In this document: positions 60,753 to 64,000 of the stretch, piece after piece | Numbering within the stretch: position 1 is the first letter of the stretch | Layout of the letters: each line of letters opens with the position of its first letter | DNA from: an uncultured Caulobacter sp. | GTDB lineage: Bacteria; Pseudomonadota; Alphaproteobacteria; Caulobacterales; Caulobacteraceae | Direction: 5' to 3' | NCBI RefSeq assembly: GCF_947036865.1 | Contig: NZ_CAMQSF010000005.1 | Location: 62,001-126,000, forward strand | Length of the DNA: 64,000 nt | The notes under the pieces: generated by a model | The model's database searches: none | Told to the model about the DNA's origin: nothing | The model's input: the letters and a program-made list of their open reading frames with translations, nothing else | Translations under genes and position numbers: made by a program

Positions 60753-62753
60753 GTGGCGCGCCGGCTCTCGCTTGTGATCGCGACGGGCGCGGTGGCTGTC
60801 GTCATCCCGGCGGCAGCGCGCGCCGCTGATCCGCCGCTCTATGTCGTCGACGCGGTTTTCGTGCAGGCCGGTGCGGCCAACGCTGTCGAGGGTGCCCAGG
60901 CCGCGCTGACTTCCCGCGCAGCCAGCGACTACTTCAAGGCGCAGTTTCGACAGGTTTATCCATCGGTCGTCGATCGGATTGACGACGGTGCCCGCACGCG
61001 CACCTTCGTGGTCTCGCTCCAAGTACCGCGCGTCTCGGAATACGCGATCACCAAGGTCAACGGCACGGTCGAGCGGCAGCTATTCTTGACCGCCAGTCTC
61101 TACTTTACCAACATCGTCACAGGCGAGGTGCTGTTTACCTATAACGCAACGGCCTATCGGGCGGACGTGTCGACGGTCAACGCTCCTGCGCCCAGATTGG
61201 AAACGCGCCAAGCCCGCGTGTTCGAGCTCTATCAAAGCTTGATTGCCGACCTCGTCCAGAAGAGCCGGCATGCCTTCAAGCCCTTTGAAATCAACGCTAG
61301 GGTTCAGAAGGGGCTAGGCGACCTCGTCCAAATCGACAAGGGCGTGGCCGACGGCCTTTCTTTTGATGACGCGCTTATCTCGCCCACCGGCGAGTTGAAG
61401 GTGGTTTTTGTCGAAGGTCGCTACGCCCTGGCCAAGCCCCAGCTGGGCGGCGCGCCGCGCACCGGCTCGACCTGGACCAAATACTCCACCAATCGCCTGA
61501 CCGATGTCGCCCGTCCCCGCGCCGTCATACGAATCGATCAGAATGGTTCGCCGTTCGCCGATGCCGCCATTGAGCAGATGATCGCCGACAGCTTAGGCGA
61601 GGTCGCGCCCATCACGATCATTCCTGTCAACCCGGCCTTTTCTCAAGTGATTGAGACGGTTCGCCAGAACACCGACATTCGCGCCGACCGCTTCACGGTG
61701 CGCAGCGCCCCTGACCTCTTCATACGTATCATCGTGTTGCCGCCCTACGCCTACGAGTTACCCACCAACCTGACCTACAAGACCGTTCGTACGACTCGTG
61801 CCGTGGTGCTGGCCGAGGTGGTCGACGTTCAAGGGCGCGTACAGTTCGCCGGGCTCGGCCAGAGCATCCTGCGTGACGAGATTACCGAGGGCATGAGCTA
61901 TCAGCGCCAGGCCCGTTTCGAGGTGGCGATCCGCAACGCGCTGTTCGACCTGGCGCGGGGAATGAACTCTGGCCTTAAGCCCGACCAGGCCGACCTCCTG
62001 GTCGAAGCCTCGGCTGATAAGTCAATCTCTGTCGCGGACCCGAAGGGCTTAATGCGATCGGGCATGTCGGTTCTGGTCCTGCGGGGCGCAGCCGAGCCGA
62101 TGCCGATCTGGTCAGCGACGATCAACAGCGCCGGCCAGGGGCGGGCAGAGGCCGCCCTAACCATGCCGTTCTACGCCGGGGCCCCGACGGTACGGCCGGG
62201 CGACCTGATCCGGGTGACTCGCCTGGGCCGTCTGTCGCCACTGGGCGTGGCTCGAACGCGTCCGTGCGGGACCAGCGAAAGTCTGGGCGCGCGAAGAGTA
62301 CCCGGGTTCGAGGCGACGGCGCTTAATCGCTGGGCCAGCGGCGCCAGCCAGGATGTGGACCTTTCAAATGCCGCCGCCGACGCCTCAAAGGCCCTAGAGG
62401 CCACAGGGCTCTTTAGGGCTGCCGGCGGCCTCGCTGGCGAGGCCGCCAAGGTCTGTGTGGAGCCTGTAGTACGCGCGGACCTGACGCAGGAGACCTGTGA
62501 TCCGCAGGGCGTCTGCCGCAGCGACATCACCCTTCGGGTGACCTACCGTCTGCGTCGCGATGGTCAGGTGATCTTCCGCGATGGCCTGGAAACCGTTGTC
62601 CACACAGCGGGCTATCCCAAGGATACGCCGGCCACGGATCGCGAGGTCCTGATCGACAATGACGTGGCGTTAGCCTCGGCGGACCTCGCCCAAACACTGG
62701 CCGCCAAGTCAGAATTTCAGAAGGCTCTTCTGGGCCAACAGGAGGGGAAATAA
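60753..62753 (+). CDS. Large secreted protein of unknown function, possibly CsgG/FlgT-like
   Basis: A 666-residue exported protein from GTG 60753, 2 bases after the previous stop. The signal peptide ends near AAARA at about residue 24. Segments such as GLGDLVQIDKGVADGLSFDD resemble FlgT-type C-terminal repeats, and FADAAIEQMIADSLGEVAPI followed by a long beta-rich stretch is reminiscent of CsgG-like assembly proteins. These are loose resemblances. Cys in RPCGTSE, KVCVEP and ETCDPQGVCRS suggest periplasmic disulfides. It overlaps the next gene by one base. Confidence 0.8.
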   Translation: MARRLSLVIATGAVAVVIPAAARAADPPLYVVDAVFVQAGAANAVEGAQAALTSRAASDYFKAQFRQVYPSVVDRIDDGARTRTFVVSLQVPRVSEYAITKVNGTVERQLFLTASLYFTNIVTGEVLFTYNATAYRADVSTVNAPAPRLETRQARVFELYQSLIADLVQKSRHAFKPFEINARVQKGLGDLVQIDKGVADGLSFDDALISPTGELKVVFVEGRYALAKPQLGGAPRTGSTWTKYSTNRLTDVARPRAVIRIDQNGSPFADAAIEQMIADSLGEVAPITIIPVNPAFSQVIETVRQNTDIRADRFTVRSAPDLFIRIIVLPPYAYELPTNLTYKTVRTTRAVVLAEVVDVQGRVQFAGLGQSILRDEITEGMSYQRQARFEVAIRNALFDLARGMNSGLKPDQADLLVEASADKSISVADPKGLMRSGMSVLVLRGAAEPMPIWSATINSAGQGRAEAALTMPFYAGAPTVRPGDLIRVTRLGRLSPLGVARTRPCGTSESLGARRVPGFEATALNRWASGASQDVDLSNAAADASKALEATGLFRAAGGLAGEAAKVCVEPVVRADLTQETCDPQGVCRSDITLRVTYRLRRDGQVIFRDGLETVVHTAGYPKDTPATDREVLIDNDVALASADLAQTLAAKSEFQKALLGQQEGK

Positions 62754-63415
62754 TGAAGGTCACCAAAACCATGTTCGCCGCCACTGGCGCCCTTTTGCTT
62801 CTGTCAAGCCAAGCTCATGCCCAGCTTGGCGCTTTGATTTCGAAAGTGCCTAGCCTTGGCAATCGCAGCTCCGGCAGTGGCGACGTCAACGGCTTCTTGG
62901 CCAGCGCCCAGAAGGCAGAGGCGTTGACACGAATCTCCGCAGTCTCACTGCTCGAGTCGATTAGCTCGAAGGAGGAAGCGGCCGCTCTGCGCGCGCGCGC
63001 GACGGCCGCAGAAGCGGTGTCCGATCCTAAGGAGCGCGAGGCTGCCCTGCGTCAAGTCTCTACCGACGTCACCGCGCAGTTGGCCGCCACCGATTTCGCT
63101 AGCAAGAGCAAGGAGCTAGAGGGCAAGGCGACGGAGGCTCAGCGTCGCCAAATCGGCGCCTCGGTCTACAATCTCGCTTTGGCTATCTTGATGGACCGCC
63201 AAGCGATCGAGCAGGGCAGAGGGCTTCTGAACAATCCGATGTCGCTGGCCCAAGGCGGTAGTATCTTGAAAGCCAAGGACGCCTTCAGCGCTGTCGGCGG
63301 TCAGATGGCTAACCTCACCAAAATCGGCTTGGGCCTGCCCAAACTGATGTCAGTTGGCAGGCTGTCGGCGCTGCCGACCAGCGCAGCGGACGCGCCAAAG
63401 AGCGTGGCTGACTAG
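62753..63415 (+). CDS. Small secreted helical protein of unknown function
   Basis: A 220-residue exported protein. The signal peptide (MKVTKTMFAATGALLLLSS, ending QAHA) is cleaved near residue 23. The mature part is mostly amphipathic helix (EEAAALRARATAAEAVSD; SVYNLALAILMDRQAIEQG), with Gly-rich turns and no Cys. The start ATG overlaps the upstream stop in TAATG form with GGAGGGG before it, showing tight coupling. It is probably a periplasmic partner of the two larger proteins. I find no family. Confidence 0.8.
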   Translation: MKVTKTMFAATGALLLLSSQAHAQLGALISKVPSLGNRSSGSGDVNGFLASAQKAEALTRISAVSLLESISSKEEAAALRARATAAEAVSDPKEREAALRQVSTDVTAQLAATDFASKSKELEGKATEAQRRQIGASVYNLALAILMDRQAIEQGRGLLNNPMSLAQGGSILKAKDAFSAVGGQMANLTKIGLGLPKLMSVGRLSALPTSAADAPKSVAD

Positions 63416-63539
63416 TCCGACTTCCAGTGGGTGCCGCAGCTGTCGGCTTCAACGGGTGCAGTGTGCCATGATCCTGGGCGTTTGGTTCGCTTAGTCGCGA
63501 AACTGGTGCCTGCCTCCTGAGCGGACTGTGAGATTTTGA

Positions 63540-64000
63540 ATGACGCCTTGGCTCTGGGAGTGCTTCGAAGAGTATTTCAATAGGGTCGGCTTCGAGATCA
63601 GCGATCCAGGACACGTAGTTGGACCTGCGCGAGAGGTATCGATTCGAAGACTTGGCGACGGCGAGCTGGAATTGACCGCAGTTTCCGCTCGGCACATGTC
63701 TCTGCGCGATGGAGGCTTCGCGCCAGGTTCAATGCGCGTTCTAACGGAGCAGGCCAGATTCGGTAGCCGCAGCGGATACGAAGCTATCGCTGAGGCAGTC
63801 TATTTGCGCAGCCAGTCAAATGAAAGCGATCCCGGCGACTGGCAACGGCATACCGCCCAATACTACGTAGGACGAATTTTCATTGCCCGCCCGTCCCCGC
63901 CGGCTGTTGCATTCACCATCGATTGGCTGAGCAATGTCGATCGTGAAACCTGCCACTGGCTCGGCGGAGCCATTAATGATCACGTGGATGCCACCGAGAC
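63540..64000 (+). CDS. Partial gene running off the right edge
   Basis: An open frame of 153 codons from ATG 63540 without a stop to the window end. The translation is protein-like (MTPWLWECFEEYFNRVGFEI; ARHMSLRDGGFAPGSMRVL; AFTIDWLSNVDRETCHWLGG) and has no signal peptide. It is not recognised. It follows the secreted operon after 124 bases and belongs to the same less GC-rich segment. Length without a stop in this composition argues that it is real. Confidence 0.65.
   Translation, partial: MTPWLWECFEEYFNRVGFEISDPGHVVGPAREVSIRRLGDGELELTAVSARHMSLRDGGFAPGSMRVLTEQARFGSRSGYEAIAEAVYLRSQSNESDPGDWQRHTAQYYVGRIFIARPSPPAVAFTIDWLSNVDRETCHWLGGAINDHVDATE

Overview
The window is high-GC alphaproteobacterial chromosome and looks like Caulobacter or a close relative. 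The evidence is the GC-rich codon use, the two-subunit methylmalonyl-CoA mutase locus, the alphaproteobacterial murA-DUF2948-hisD-UPF0262-infA-maf-RNase E/G-yacG gene order, and a promoter that fits the Caulobacter housekeeping consensus. Assignments rest on reading translated sequence and motifs only; no database search was run.

Layout. 0-7 kb: a WYL regulator, rlmJ-chrA, an anchored helix-hairpin-helix protein, meaB, a YbjQ protein and two DUF4112 paralogues. 7-12.7 kb: both methylmalonyl-CoA mutase subunits (served by meaB), a nitronate monooxygenase-like enzyme and a DUF2793 protein. 12.7-18.4 kb: a yybP-ykoY-type manganese riboswitch upstream of a GDT1/UPF0016 exporter, a large 5-oxoprolinase/hydantoinase, a low-molecular-weight phosphatase and a Cys-rich unknown. 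18.4-23 kb: a yjf-like membrane-stress cluster split into two divergent arms (DUF1190, DUF350, DUF2491 against DUF2170, PspA-like and an ATP-grasp ligase). 23-25.5 kb: a secreted pectate lyase and a dienelactone hydrolase.

25.6-30.7 kb: the most unusual chromosomal locus. A Crp-type regulator with intact cNMP-pocket residues is divergent from a tightly coupled trio: a TIR-membrane-TPR protein, an unknown, and a helical-repeat/SLOG-like/class III cyclase-like protein. It reads as a nucleotide-signalling module, possibly for defence or stress. 31.8-42.8 kb: a complete chemotaxis operon (STAS, CheY, CheA, CheW, two receptors, CheW, CheR, CheB) and a divergent soluble degenerate receptor. 43-47.2 kb: a sugar-phosphate transferase, an ECF sigma/ChrR-like anti-sigma/Fe-S photolyase operon, and a stand-alone zinc-binding CZB protein. 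47.4-57.7 kb: a YdcF protein, tRNA-Thr, then the conserved housekeeping cluster, interrupted after a terminator by two small genes and an NRAMP-related transporter.

57.8-64 kb: immediately after tRNA-Phe the base composition drops and the gene content becomes unfamiliar. There is a divergent pair of small HTH genes, a three-gene operon of secreted proteins of unknown function, and a gene that runs off the right edge. This looks like the start of an integrated island using tRNA-Phe as its boundary, although no integrase is visible here.
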